From: Lytechinus pictus
Lineage: Eukaryota > Echinodermata > Echinoidea > Temnopleuroida > Toxopneustidae
Length of the DNA: 64,000 nucleotides
Reading direction: 5' to 3'
Assembly: GCF_037042905.1 (NCBI RefSeq)
Contig: NW_026974141.1
Location: 269,501 to 333,500 of the forward strand
Part shown: piece after piece, positions 13,301 through 22,568 of the stretch
Numbering within the stretch: the first letter of the stretch is position 1
Layout: every line of letters starts with the position of its first letter
Position numbers and translations under genes: made by a program
Notes under the pieces: generated by a model
Databases searched by the model: none
The model's input: only the letters and a program-made list of their open reading frames with translations
What the model was told of the DNA's origin: nothing

Positions 13301-16300
13301 ATGATATGAGAAAGACTTGGTCACATATCAATTAATTGCTGGGGAGGGAGAAGAAAATGCCACTCCCAAATGACATGTATCAACACGAATTATTGTTAAA
13401 TTCGGATTTACATAAAGCAGAGTATTTCAATAAATATTTTATTGATCTACCTTCTAAAATAAGCAAGGAAATTCCTCCTGTCCAAACATCATACAAAGTT
13501 TTTATGTCCGTCCAAAATCACTCCTCATCCTTGTATTTTCGACCAACATCTGTTCGTGAAATTTCTGATTTGGTTTCGACTTTAAAACCATCGAAGGCAT
13601 GTGGGTCAGATGATATTTCTCCCAAGGTAATAAAAAGTTGTATTCAATGCATTGTTGATCCCTTATGCAATATTTTTAAATAGTCCTTGTTTCAGGGTAT
13701 TGTCCCTGACAAACTGAAAATAGCTAAAGTAGTCCCAGTATTTAAAAAGAATGATCGTAAATGCATTGAAAATTACAGACCTATTGCGTTGTTACCCATA
13801 TTCTAAAAAATTCTTGAGAAAATAGTGTACAAAAGATTGGATGATTTCCTTCAACTTCATAATATCATGATACCACAACAATTTGGCTTTCGAAAGAATT
13901 GCTCCACAAGTATGGGTGTTTTTAATACATACCATTTTAATAAATACCATTATAAGTGCAATTGATAGTGGAAATTTTTGTATTGGTGTGTTTCTAGATC
14001 TATCGAAGACATATGATACTATCGATCATGATATATTATTGTTCAAGCTTGAGCATTATGGTGTTCGTGGGGCAGCCTTAAAGGGATGGCTAAATATATA
14101 TATATCTTAATACATAGAGTTGAATTCACTGAGCAAAATGCCGAAAATTTCATCAAAATCGGATAACAAATAGTAAAGTTATTGAAGTTTAAAGTTTAGC
14201 AATATTTTGTGAAAACAGTCGTCATGAATATTCATTAGGTGGGCTGATGATGTCACATCCCCATTTTCCGTTTTATTATGTTATCACATAAAATCATATT
14301 TTTTCATTATATCATACTTGTGTGAATAATATGTCTCCCTTATAATGAAATAAGTTGCAGCAACAAATACCTAATGCACTTAATCAGTTGTCAATCCAAT
14401 TTTTCTAGTTTTTGGAGGAAAAAAATGAATAAACCTAATTTCATATAATAAAATACAAAAAAACAAGTGGAGATGTGACATCATCAGCCCACCTAATGAA
14501 TATTCATGACGACTGTTTTCACAAAATATTGCTAAACTTTAAAATTCAATAACTTTGTTATTTGTTATCTGATTTTGATGAAATTTTCGGCATTTTGCTC
14601 ATTGAATTATATTCTATTTTATAAGCTATAAATACTTTAAGCCCGGACCATCCCTTTAAGTTGGTTTAAAAGTTAATTAAGGAATAGATGTCAGTATGTA
14701 ATGATTAATGGAGTTAAATCACAATCTAAGGAGGTTAAATGTGGTGTACCCCATGGCTCGGTTCTGGGTCCATTATTGTTCTTGATTTATATTAATGCCA
14801 TTATAAATTCATCAAAATTGTTTACTTATTCACTATTCGCGGATGATACTTGCTTACTTTCCCATCTCAAAGATATGCATACTCTTATATTCTCAACTAA
14901 CAATGAAATTAAAAGTATATTTAAATGGTTTTGCTGTAACAAGCTTTTATTAAATGCTAGTAAAACTCAATATGTTGTCTTTAGAACAAGGGGTAAAAGA
15001 GTCCCTAAAGATACTTATCCATTATCAATAGGAGGCCATCAGATCAATCGAAGTCAAGATGTAAGGTTTCTGGGAGTTGTAGTTGATGATCATTTATCAT
15101 GGAAAAATCACCTCAGTTATGTTTGTACTAAGGTATCAAGGAGTGTTGGTGTCATTTATAAGTTACGTTCCTCTCTACCACAGCAGACCTTAGTAACTCT
15201 TTACAATGCTATTATTATGCCACACTTAAATTATTGTAATGTTGCATGGGGAAATACATATTGGAACCATTTAAACAAACTGCTAATTTTTCAGAAGAAA
15301 GTTATGAGGCTCATAACATATTAGAATTACAGATGTCCAAGTATTACTTTTATTTCTGCAATTGAAGATTTTGCCTCTTGATGATTTAGTCTCCTTAAAT
15401 TGTTTGATATTTATGTACAAATCACAATCCTCGAAAAAATGTTCATTTTTAAAAGATGCATTTGTTGTTAACTCGAATGTCCATTTGTACAATACACGGC
15501 AGAAAAATCTTATCCACCAATCACTTACAAGAACAAATACTGCTTTGAATTCTTTTGTGATAGTTTGTATCAAAGAATGGAATAAGTTACCACAAAGTTT
15601 TAGATCCAGTCCAACACTGCCCATATTTAAAAATTCATGTCGAAAATATTTTTTTGAAAGATTAAAATATCTTAAATTGAATCTTGATAAACCATACGTG
15701 TGCGTGTGTGTGTGTGTATTTTTGTATGTATTTTATTTACTCTCTAGATTATCATTGTATATATTTTTCATCTCATTTTTGCTGTAATGTTCTGTATAAG
15801 GGGCCTGCTTCTATGTGGTCCCAAACCTATCATGTATTCTCATTTTTTGTTAAACTGAGTAATATGTCTCTTGTTTTTGATTGGTTTAAATAAACTTGAA
15901 CTTGAAGAACACGAGTGAAATTACATATTAATCATTTTCATTCTAAAGTAGTGGAGTGAAGATCGGTTTTTTTTTTTCTTTTGCAGGGTACGTATATGAG
16001 CATTGGAGCGTAGTCCACATTTGAAAATAGGTTATTCTTTTTCAATCAAATAATGAGTGTAGTACTTGCTTCATATTTACACATTTTAAAGCTAAATGAA
16101 CGTAGTTGCAGTAAAACACTGATTTCGTGAGAAAGTCTGTAAAACCAAGGTAAAGTATTGATATATCATCGTGGATCTAGATCGGGTACATTTACATAAA
16201 CTGAACTTTGTGAAATCATAATATCTAGCTAAAAAACGATCACACTGAAGATCGCCAACACAGATAGGCACACGTGGGACAGTGTATTATTATTGCTGGA

Positions 16301-17545
16301 ATAAAGACCCGACGGAAGTGATCGAATCCGCGCTTATTTTGCTTATTTCTCAGCAATTACACAATTTCTTCCAGAATCCTTTGGCACATATTTTTAATTC
16401 ATACAAACAGACACTTTGGTGATCATTATATTAAATTCTGTAAAAAGTAATTTCGAGATCGTTCCCACAACTGGAACTTATCTTTAAGTATTCAAATGTT
16501 GAATAATGTTATCTTACCGAGTTTTGCCTCGATCTCCGGGTGTGACGGAATGAATTCTTGGATGAAACAATGATTGTACCAAGCTGAGCCATATTGTTTG
16601 TCAAATTCATGGAACGGTTCGATAGTTGACAGCTCATGTCCTGCATAGTATGAACAAGTGGAATGCCTCTGGCCGTCTCACCTGCATCACGCGATTCAAT
16701 ATAGCAGCAGTGCTGATTTTGAAAACTACTATAACTCGCACAAGATGTTCAGTGATACTTGGTTACTCTTATTTCCACGTTTTATGAACTAGACCAATAC
16801 ACTTATAGAGATATGATGGCAATTCAACAAATACCCCCAACGTGGCCAAAGTTCTTTGACCTTACATGACCTTTGACCTTGATCATGTGACCTGAAACTC
16901 GCACAGGATGTTCAGTGATACTTGATTACTATTATGTCCAAGTTTTATGAACTAGACCAACACACTTTCAAATTTATGGCTGTAATTCAACAAATACCCC
17001 AATTTGGCCAAAGTTCATTGACCCTAAATGACCTTTGACCTTGATCATGTGACCTGAAACTTGCACAGGATGTTCAGTAATACTTGATTACTATTATGTC
17101 CAAGTTTCATGAATCAGATCCATAAACTTTCAAAGTTATGATGGTAATTCAACAGATACCCCCAATTCGGCCAAAGTTCATTGACCCTAAATGACCTTTG
17201 ACCTTGGTCATGTGACGTGAAACTCATGCAGGATGTTCAGTGATACTTGATTAACCTTATGTATAAGTTTCATGAACTGGGTCCATATATTTTCTAAGTT
17301 ATGATGACATTTCAAAAACTTAACCTTAGGTTAAGATTTTGATGTTGATTCCCCCAACATGGTCTAAGTTCATTGACCCTAAATGACCTTTGACCTTGGT
17401 CATGTGACATGAAACTCAGGCAGGATGTTCAGTAATACTTGATTAACCTTATGGCCAAGTTTCATGAACTAGGTCCATATACTTTCTAAGTTATGCTGTC
17501 ATTTCAAAAACTTAACCTCAGGTTAAGATTTGGTGTTGACGCCGC

Positions 17546-17577
<32 letters not shown>

Positions 17578-20500
17578 TCGCCGTCGCCGTCGGAAAAGCG
17601 GCGCCTATAGTCTCACTCTGCTATGCAGGTGAGACAAAAATGTGGCAGGGCATGGATGGTATATTAAAACACTGCTTGGCCCACAGTGTGTTCACACTAT
17701 GAAAATCAGTGTGAAATAGCTGTGTTTAATTTAATATTTTAACAGTGTGAACTATATTTTTCACTCGAGTCCACTTTGAGAAGACTGTGAACACCCACAC
17801 TCTACAGTGTAAAAACACTGGTGTTAATTTAACACCAGCCCGGGATCCCGAAAACACCAGGAAAATGTTTAACGAACACTAAATAAGAATCAAACCGATA
17901 TATTTTTTTTACACTGATTGGTGTTGCTTAAATGCCTATCTGGTGTTAACCTAACGCCAGTCTGGTGTTGTTTCAACATTTCGTTGATATAAAATTAACA
18001 CCGGACTTTTTGCGATGTTGATGTGACCAGAGTGTGGAATAATGTCCATATGGTTAAATCAGGGTATTATAATTGCGTGAATACACTTCACATAGACCAC
18101 AATATGTGAATACTCTGTGAACAGTGAGGAATTACCATTACATTGATAAATTCGAGCCTTTCAACAGACCCATTTAGAATGCGCAGTGTGACAATGTGTT
18201 CTTTCGGTCGCTTTGAGAGATGCTCTTTAATATTCCATAGATATTCAACGGAGATAATATTTCTTGAAGTAAGGCCTACAATTGCATATTTCAATTTTAG
18301 AGACAGAAATAGACTCTAATTGTCTTTGTTTATACTTTCAACTTCGTTGGGTATTTTACCTCTTAATTAACAGATTTAGAACCAAATAACCTGACATTTT
18401 CCTGGTATTCCTCCTTTTTTCCATTCATAATCTAAAGCGACCACTGTCTGTCCCAATAGAAGCCTTGTTCTCCCCAAAACACGTCGACTCAGCCATGCGC
18501 TTAAGAAACGACTCATTACGCCCCCTGCACCCTATAGCAAGTCTTACCTCTGGGTCCATCTTTCTTTAGAATCTCCAACATATCACTGAATACACTACTG
18601 AACATTGGGATTCCAATAGAGAGACTTGCTGATTGGCCGAGGAGGGTCCCAGGCTGAAGGCTCTCCAGGCGAGAACTTGGAACATGGTATTTCTCTGAGG
18701 ATTCGTCGACGTCAACGATATGGGCGGTAACCATCGTAGCCAACCATTCACGGACATATCTGCAATGAATAGACACAGATACTATATTCTAAAAATGTAA
18801 AAGAACTAATTCAGACCCTAATCACTATCATCTTGTAGTGAATATTTGAACCAATCCCTTAGTGAAGTGAACTGTACATCCATAAAGAGTGCATTATTGT
18901 GTGGCGCAACAGGCGGGGCAGTTTGCTACCCCCCCCCCCCCCCACAGGGCCCTGTGAATGAATTTTCTGAGTGGGGGTGCTGATTAAAATTTGAAAAGCA
19001 AAAAAAAAAAAAAAAAGTTTTTCGCAACAAAATGGATATCAAATTGGTCCTGAGAAATTTGAAGAAAAAAAACCGACAAAGTTTTCACTACAAAATGAAG
19101 GTCATTTTGTTTACATTTTTCCTTATTTACATATCATCCCGAAATACTGATAAATGGGTGAGAAAGGGGAAATGAATTAAAAGAGGCACTGGTATATAAA
19201 TGGAAGGGTTTGCGGCACGGCCCCAAATGTTTTATGATCAAGTACAAAAAGAAAAGGGGAAATGAAAGAAATGGACCGGAAAATTTATGACGTTATATTT
19301 TTCAGAATATGTCAAAAAAAAAACTATCACCAACTAATGAAAAGATGAAAAGTTTTTCTCGCTCGCTTCGCTCTCCGAGACTTTAAAAAATTGCCACACA
19401 CGCCATGCTGTGCCATCACGCTACTCCGATCCCGCATATAGCTTCGTGCAAACGCCCACTTGCAATCATGAAAAATCATTTTCACATCATATGACCTGGA
19501 AATTTTTTCTCTTGCCCGCCCCCCTCCCACTCCCTGGCCACCGACCCCTGTTAGGCCCCCGGTGCACCATTTCTTCTCCTGAAATGAACTGTGCATCGTG
19601 TTTTCACTCCAAAAATTCAACTCTCAAAAGAAGCAAATCTCACTCAAAAAAGGAACATATGTAAAAAAATAAGCCCGTACGTGTTTCTTAAATATTTCAA
19701 TTGGAAGACCTTCTTCGAAAAGTGTTTTTACTTACTGATACACACTGTAGTGGTAAAAGATTGGTCCATGCATGCGCATGGATGAAGTAATAAGTTCAGG
19801 GAGTTCAAAAGGGCAGGTCAATGTCATATAGTATATGTTTGTTATGGTCATACATTTCAAGTAGCTATAAGCAACCCGCTCGCTCTCCGTGCACTGTTCC
19901 AACCCTAGTCATGCTCTTGCGGTGTTGTAAATGATTGTATATGCCCCTACATGTATGATTTATCTACACGTAGATGTATTATGTCTACCAAAATCTACAT
20001 GTTCTAATTTAAATCATGGTAATGGAAGATAACAACAATAGATATATACCACATTTCATGCCAACAATATCAAAATACAAAAACAAAAATATATTTTATT
20101 TCAATGCAAATGTATGATGTAGTAAAAAGGAGCTTAACCACAATTTTCAATTTCCAAATACTAATTTTAGATATTTTTGTTGGAGTTGAAGGTAATGTTA
20201 TTCAATCAAGGTATTCCCAGGCTCCCAGCTGTCTCATTTGACTGATAAAAGGTTATGTCCCTTATTTTTGTTGTGTTGTTAACAAGTGAAATGATATTTG
20301 TTCAATTACTGAGGCATGATGATCCACTTTTTTATCAATGTATTTAATCTTTAAACTATGCTTCATTTTTGAAGGGCACTTTTTAGTAGAAATTGATTTG
20401 ACAACATTGCACCATGATCTGTTTGAAAAATAAGTTGATGTGGGAGAATGGAAAATTGAAAGCTTACAAGTGTTCGTATAGACAAATGTCTAATTATGCG

Positions 20501-21200
20501 TAAATTCTGATAAGCCGTTATTGGACAGAATAAGAACCCCATTTTGGGTTAATTGTCACAAAACCAAATTATTTGTAGCTTTGAGGTTTACAGCTTTTAT
20601 ACAATATACATTTTAATACTCAATTCTAAATGATTGCTTGTAATTAATATAAATGCGTGGGTCGGATCAAAATTGGAAAAAAATGAATTTTTTTTTTTTG
20701 CCCTAAAATGACAGATAGGTTAACGGTGTAATTCAGATTTTTGTTTCTCTTGCGGTTCGCTCTAACAGTGCCCGACAGCTTGTCATCGTGGATTGTGAAT
20801 TAAAGCACACATATTTCTTTTCAAGATGCACAAAACCCCTTTACCCCCCCCCCCCCCCATTGCAAAACAACCATTGACGTAAGTTAATTATTCCAAATAC
20901 AAATGTTATTCAATACACTTTGATATTGGAAATGTGGACATAGCCCTTCTGCTTAAAACACGGGCATTATTTTTGAATTTTTAGAGTAGGTCTAGAAGTA
21001 TGAGCATACCTTTCCTTCATTCCTGCTAGATCGGCTAGTTCTTGAGAAGTCAGAGGGCTACCATGATGAGATACAAGAACATCGAAGAGACCACTCTTGA
21101 CTCCTAATGCGATGGAGAGACCAGTCAATCCTCCACTCACTATACTAAAAATTCGTGAGGAAAACTCCTCGGGAGTCTCGTTACCGTATTGCTCCGCCAT
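7346..21200 (-). CDS. Class I SAM-dependent methyltransferase, Rv2258c-like (4 exons)
   Basis: Exons on the minus strand are 21200-21010, 18759-18548, 16640-16518 and 7908-7346. They sum to 1089 nt: 362 codons plus stop. Phases agree at each junction (2, 1, 1), and all introns are GT-AG. The N-terminus (residues about 1-135, from MAEQYGNETPEEFSSRIFSI) fits the winged-helix-like substrate/dimer domain of this family, including SGLFDVL and LTSQELADLAGMKERYVREW. Exon 4 opens with LESGIR and SAM motif I (MDVGCGAGIATRL, D183-G189). The acidic residue after strand 2 is D208 (GIDIG) and motif III carries D235 (CVDASAMP). FDYIFFFNVLHDI follows at about 247-259, then VMKRDGLLSVIE. A soluble small-molecule methyltransferase is expected; the substrate is unknown. 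Introns of 2.2, 1.9 and 8.6 kb are full of repeats. I chose the exon 3 acceptor at 16641 because it has a pyrimidine-rich tract and restores DGPRGHELS; an alternative at 16677 also keeps frame. Confidence 0.9.
8124..8170. repeat. Small hairpin in methyltransferase intron 3
   Basis: TGGCGTATATGGAACAACATT is followed by a 5-nt loop and AATGTTGTTCCATACGCCA. This forms a stem of about 19 bp with a 2-nt bulge. It could be the core of a small palindromic MITE or a microRNA-like hairpin. The sequence alone does not decide. Confidence 0.5.
8915..8940 (+). promoter_or_regulatory. Triple AGGTCA half-sites, DR4 spacing (left arm)
   Basis: AGGTCA occurs at 8915-8920, 8925-8930 and 8935-8940, with exactly 4 nt between copies. 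That is two overlapping DR4 arrangements, the spacing recognised by TR/LXR-type nuclear receptor heterodimers. A degraded copy is at 9265-9290. Because the motif is part of a repeated element, regulatory activity is only a possibility. Confidence 0.4.
11539..11564 (-). promoter_or_regulatory. Triple AGGTCA half-sites, DR4 spacing (right arm)
   Basis: The reverse complement TGACCT occurs at 11539-11544, 11549-11554 and 11559-11564. This is the mirror image of the left-arm cluster with the same 10-nt period. The spacing has been kept in both arms of the foldback element. Confidence 0.4.
11843..12130. other. Noncoding spacer or LINE 5' region
   Basis: No ORF of note. A GT-rich stretch (12005-12045) and T-rich sequence lie immediately upstream of recognisable LINE coding sequence. 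Part of this may be the 5' region of the LINE that follows. Confidence 0.4.
12131..15907 (+). mobile_element. Broken CR1/L2/Jockey-superfamily LINE (EN-RT)
   Basis: Plus-strand fragments in several frames together read as one non-LTR retrotransposon ORF2. The endonuclease shows MHINLRSL near 12265, then GGGVACYVREGL, GCVYRAPGND, YIMGDFNINLL and a TLIDNIFTN/DFSDHMPI block up to about 12835. The RT shows KPSKACGSDDISPKVIK near 13585, LPIF/NYRPIALL near 13780, FLDLSKTYDTIDHDILL at about 13990, GVPHGSVLGPLLF near 14740 and the catalytic FADDTCLL near 14840. The C-terminal region (LYNTRQKNLI, then IKEWNKLPQSFR) runs to about 15690. The 3' end at 15885-15907 reads AATAAACTTGAACTTGAA, a short-repeat tail typical of several CR1/L2-like clades. 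There are stops at several points, a roughly 40-bp tandem duplication at 13010-13090, and a MITE at 14078-14659. It is inactive and lies in methyltransferase intron 3. Confidence 0.85.
14078..14659. mobile_element. Palindromic MITE with TTAA duplication inside the LINE
   Basis: TTAA at 14078-14081 and 14656-14659 flank ends AGGGATGG and CCATCCCT. Long inner inverted repeats include AAAATTTCATCAAAATCGG near 14150 and the mirrored TGATTTTGATGAAATTTTCG near 14571. Removing it brings the LINE residues HYGVRGAA on the left directly next to a LSWFK-like motif on the right, so the insertion is later than the LINE. TTAA duplications suggest piggyBac-type mobilisation. Related elements are at 32547, 38446 and 59486. 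Confidence 0.85.
16085..16490. repeat. Segment homologous to 1797-2993
   Basis: This uninterrupted copy in methyltransferase intron 3 ends about 30 bp before the exon 3 splice donor at 16517. Comparing it with the split copy near the window start defines the insertion at 1856-2660. Confidence 0.55.
16675..17635. mobile_element. Repeat element with internal 160-190-bp tandem units and 13-bp inverted ends
   Basis: GTCTCACCTGCAT at 16675-16687 is mirrored by ATGCAGGTGAGAC at 17623-17635. Inside, units of about 160-190 bp recur, marked by GATGTTCAGTGATACTTG or a close variant (near 16745, 16908, 17068, 17228 and 17425) and by ATGACCTTTGACCTTG. Four perfect TGACCTTTGACCT sites lie at 16867, 17029, 17192 and 17384. 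A GCC/GTC microsatellite (17538-17595) lies near the right end. I recall similar repeats from several marine invertebrates, but this is not checked. It sits in methyltransferase intron 2, with one end 34 bp upstream of exon 3. Confidence 0.7.
17538..17595. repeat. GCC/GTC trinucleotide microsatellite
   Basis: This is a run of GCCGTC and GCC units within the 16675-17635 repeat element. The poly-alanine/valine open frame over it is an artefact of the microsatellite. Confidence 0.85.
17680..18125. mobile_element. Palindrome-rich element with GGTGTTAATTTAACACC motif
   Basis: The outer segment (CACAGTGTGTTCACACT near 17690) is loosely mirrored near 18090-18125 (ATGTGAATACTCTGTGAAC). The inner part has GGTGTTAATTTAACACC near 17830 and several other GGTGT/ACACC pairs. 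Similar motifs recur at 8430-8465 and 61390-61865, so this is a family. There is no coding capacity. Confidence 0.5.
18780..20960. other. Methyltransferase intron 1, no further gene seen
   Basis: The intron carries a poly-C run (about 18930-18945) and a poly-A run (about 19000-19015), joined by sequence resembling the dispersed repeat that says GGGGGTGCTGATT. Another poly-C run lies near 20845-20858. No conserved exon was recognised. Confidence 0.5.
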
Positions 21201-22100
21201 GTTTAATATCTCAACCTGTTCTGAATGGCTTCTACTGTCCGTTGCGTTTAAAGTATTACTACTATAGGGTATTTCAAAAGTAAACTAGCAAACCATTTGC
21301 ACTTGGCCACAGTGGCTTTGTTAGAAAATTCGCATGTGAGGGCAAACTGTGGCGAAATGGGTAAAACATTTTGAGGGGACCAGATGTAGCGTACCGGGCA
21401 AACTTTGCGATATAGCGAGGTGACCGAGCAAAACATATATTACAAAAATCAAATTTTGATATAATATTCAGAAAAAAATATATATTTCACCATTCTCTCT
21501 TTCTTTTCATCTTTCTCCTCTTCTAGGTGGTGAAAAAAATATTATGATAAAGCGCCCCCAAGCCCCCCCCCCCCCCATCTCTCCGCCACTGAGGTCAAAC
21601 ATGAAAATAGATTTGTATTCTAGCAAATTATTTCATTTTTATTTTCTTTATAACAATTTTCATTTAAATTATCTCGTATATTTTGTCATGCTCCCAGGCT
21701 ACCCCGTCGTTATCAGATTTTGCCCAAGCATCTTCTCCAACATGAACCATAATGTCTTCAGTCACTCCCGAAAAGATCCACTCTCCCTGGAAATAGAATG
21801 GATGATGAAGAAGTACATAGGAGGAGTTGTCCCAGGATAAAATATCATGTTAAAAATAATAAAGGTGACACTACTGATAGAACATATACTTGATCGCGGT
21901 TCATGTTTCTTCGTGGTCTTCTACAATGGGGCTTTTAGTATACAAATCATGCTTATTGGAGATGTGTTTTGGTAACATAGCCCTCACTATACCCCCCTCC
22001 CGGCTTTTATTTTTATTCAAAATATCATTGTCAGTGGTTTATGGGACAATGATATTTCGGATAGTCGGGTACCAAGAGCAAGTTCAACGGGTCTCCTAGG
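21201..22100. other. 5' flank of methyltransferase gene, noncoding
   Basis: This is upstream of the methyltransferase start codon. No clear TATA box or other core promoter motif stands out. It has a poly-C run near 21565-21577 and AT-rich sequence. Short ORFs here show no family resemblance. Confidence 0.45.
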
Positions 22101-22209
22101 CCTTACCGGATATGGCCGAGTGATAGCCGGGTGTGGTGGGGTGATAGCCGGATATGACCGAGAGATAGCCGGATATGACCGAGAGATGGTTGGATATGAC
22201 CGAGTGATG
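22101..22209. repeat. Minisatellite, about 18-21-bp unit
   Basis: Five to six units of the form GATAGCCGGATATGACCGAG, with small changes, run through this block. The first units are more diverged than the last ones. Confidence 0.8.
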
Positions 22210-22393
22210 TTCATTGACATCCACCTATCCACATTCTTGCATTGATATATCTAGAGGTCATTCTCAGAAGATATTCGTTCCCTTTGCCAGAACACATGTT
22301 TACCAGAAGAACCTCTTCCCAGATGCAAGGTGACTTTGGAACTCCCCCTCTCCAAAGCACCGTTAACTGTAACTCTCTTCACAACTTCAAACC

Positions 22394-22568
22394 TGAGGTG
22401 CGTTGGCTCAGATAGTCATGATAGTAGAGCGTCCGTCTCACATCCGGGAGGTCGGGTGTTCTAACACTGGCCGCGTCAGACAAAAACACGTAAAAAGAAT
22501 AGTGTAGTAGGTTTCACGGTACACCATGTATCTTTCTTGGGCAAGTGTTGGTCCTGAAAAAGACCACC
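22394..22568 (+). mobile_element. tRNA-derived SINE
   Basis: A tRNA-like head (GTTGGCTCAGATAGT, then a degenerate B box GGTGTTCTAACAC) is followed by GGCCGCGTCAGAC. A body shared with 300-367 comes next (ACCATGTATCTTTCTTGGGC). The head matches a second SINE at 39153-39345, which keeps a cleaner B box (GGTTCAAACCC). Confidence 0.7.

Noticed and set aside
16641-16676. Longer methyltransferase exon 3 starting at 16676
   Set aside because: It keeps frame but lengthens the loop by 12 residues, its acceptor lacks a pyrimidine tract and the added part runs into repeat sequence. The 16640 start fits the family better, though RNA evidence is needed to be certain.
17493-17702. Ala/Val-rich open frame
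   Set aside because: It is created by the GCC/GTC microsatellite at the end of a dispersed repeat.
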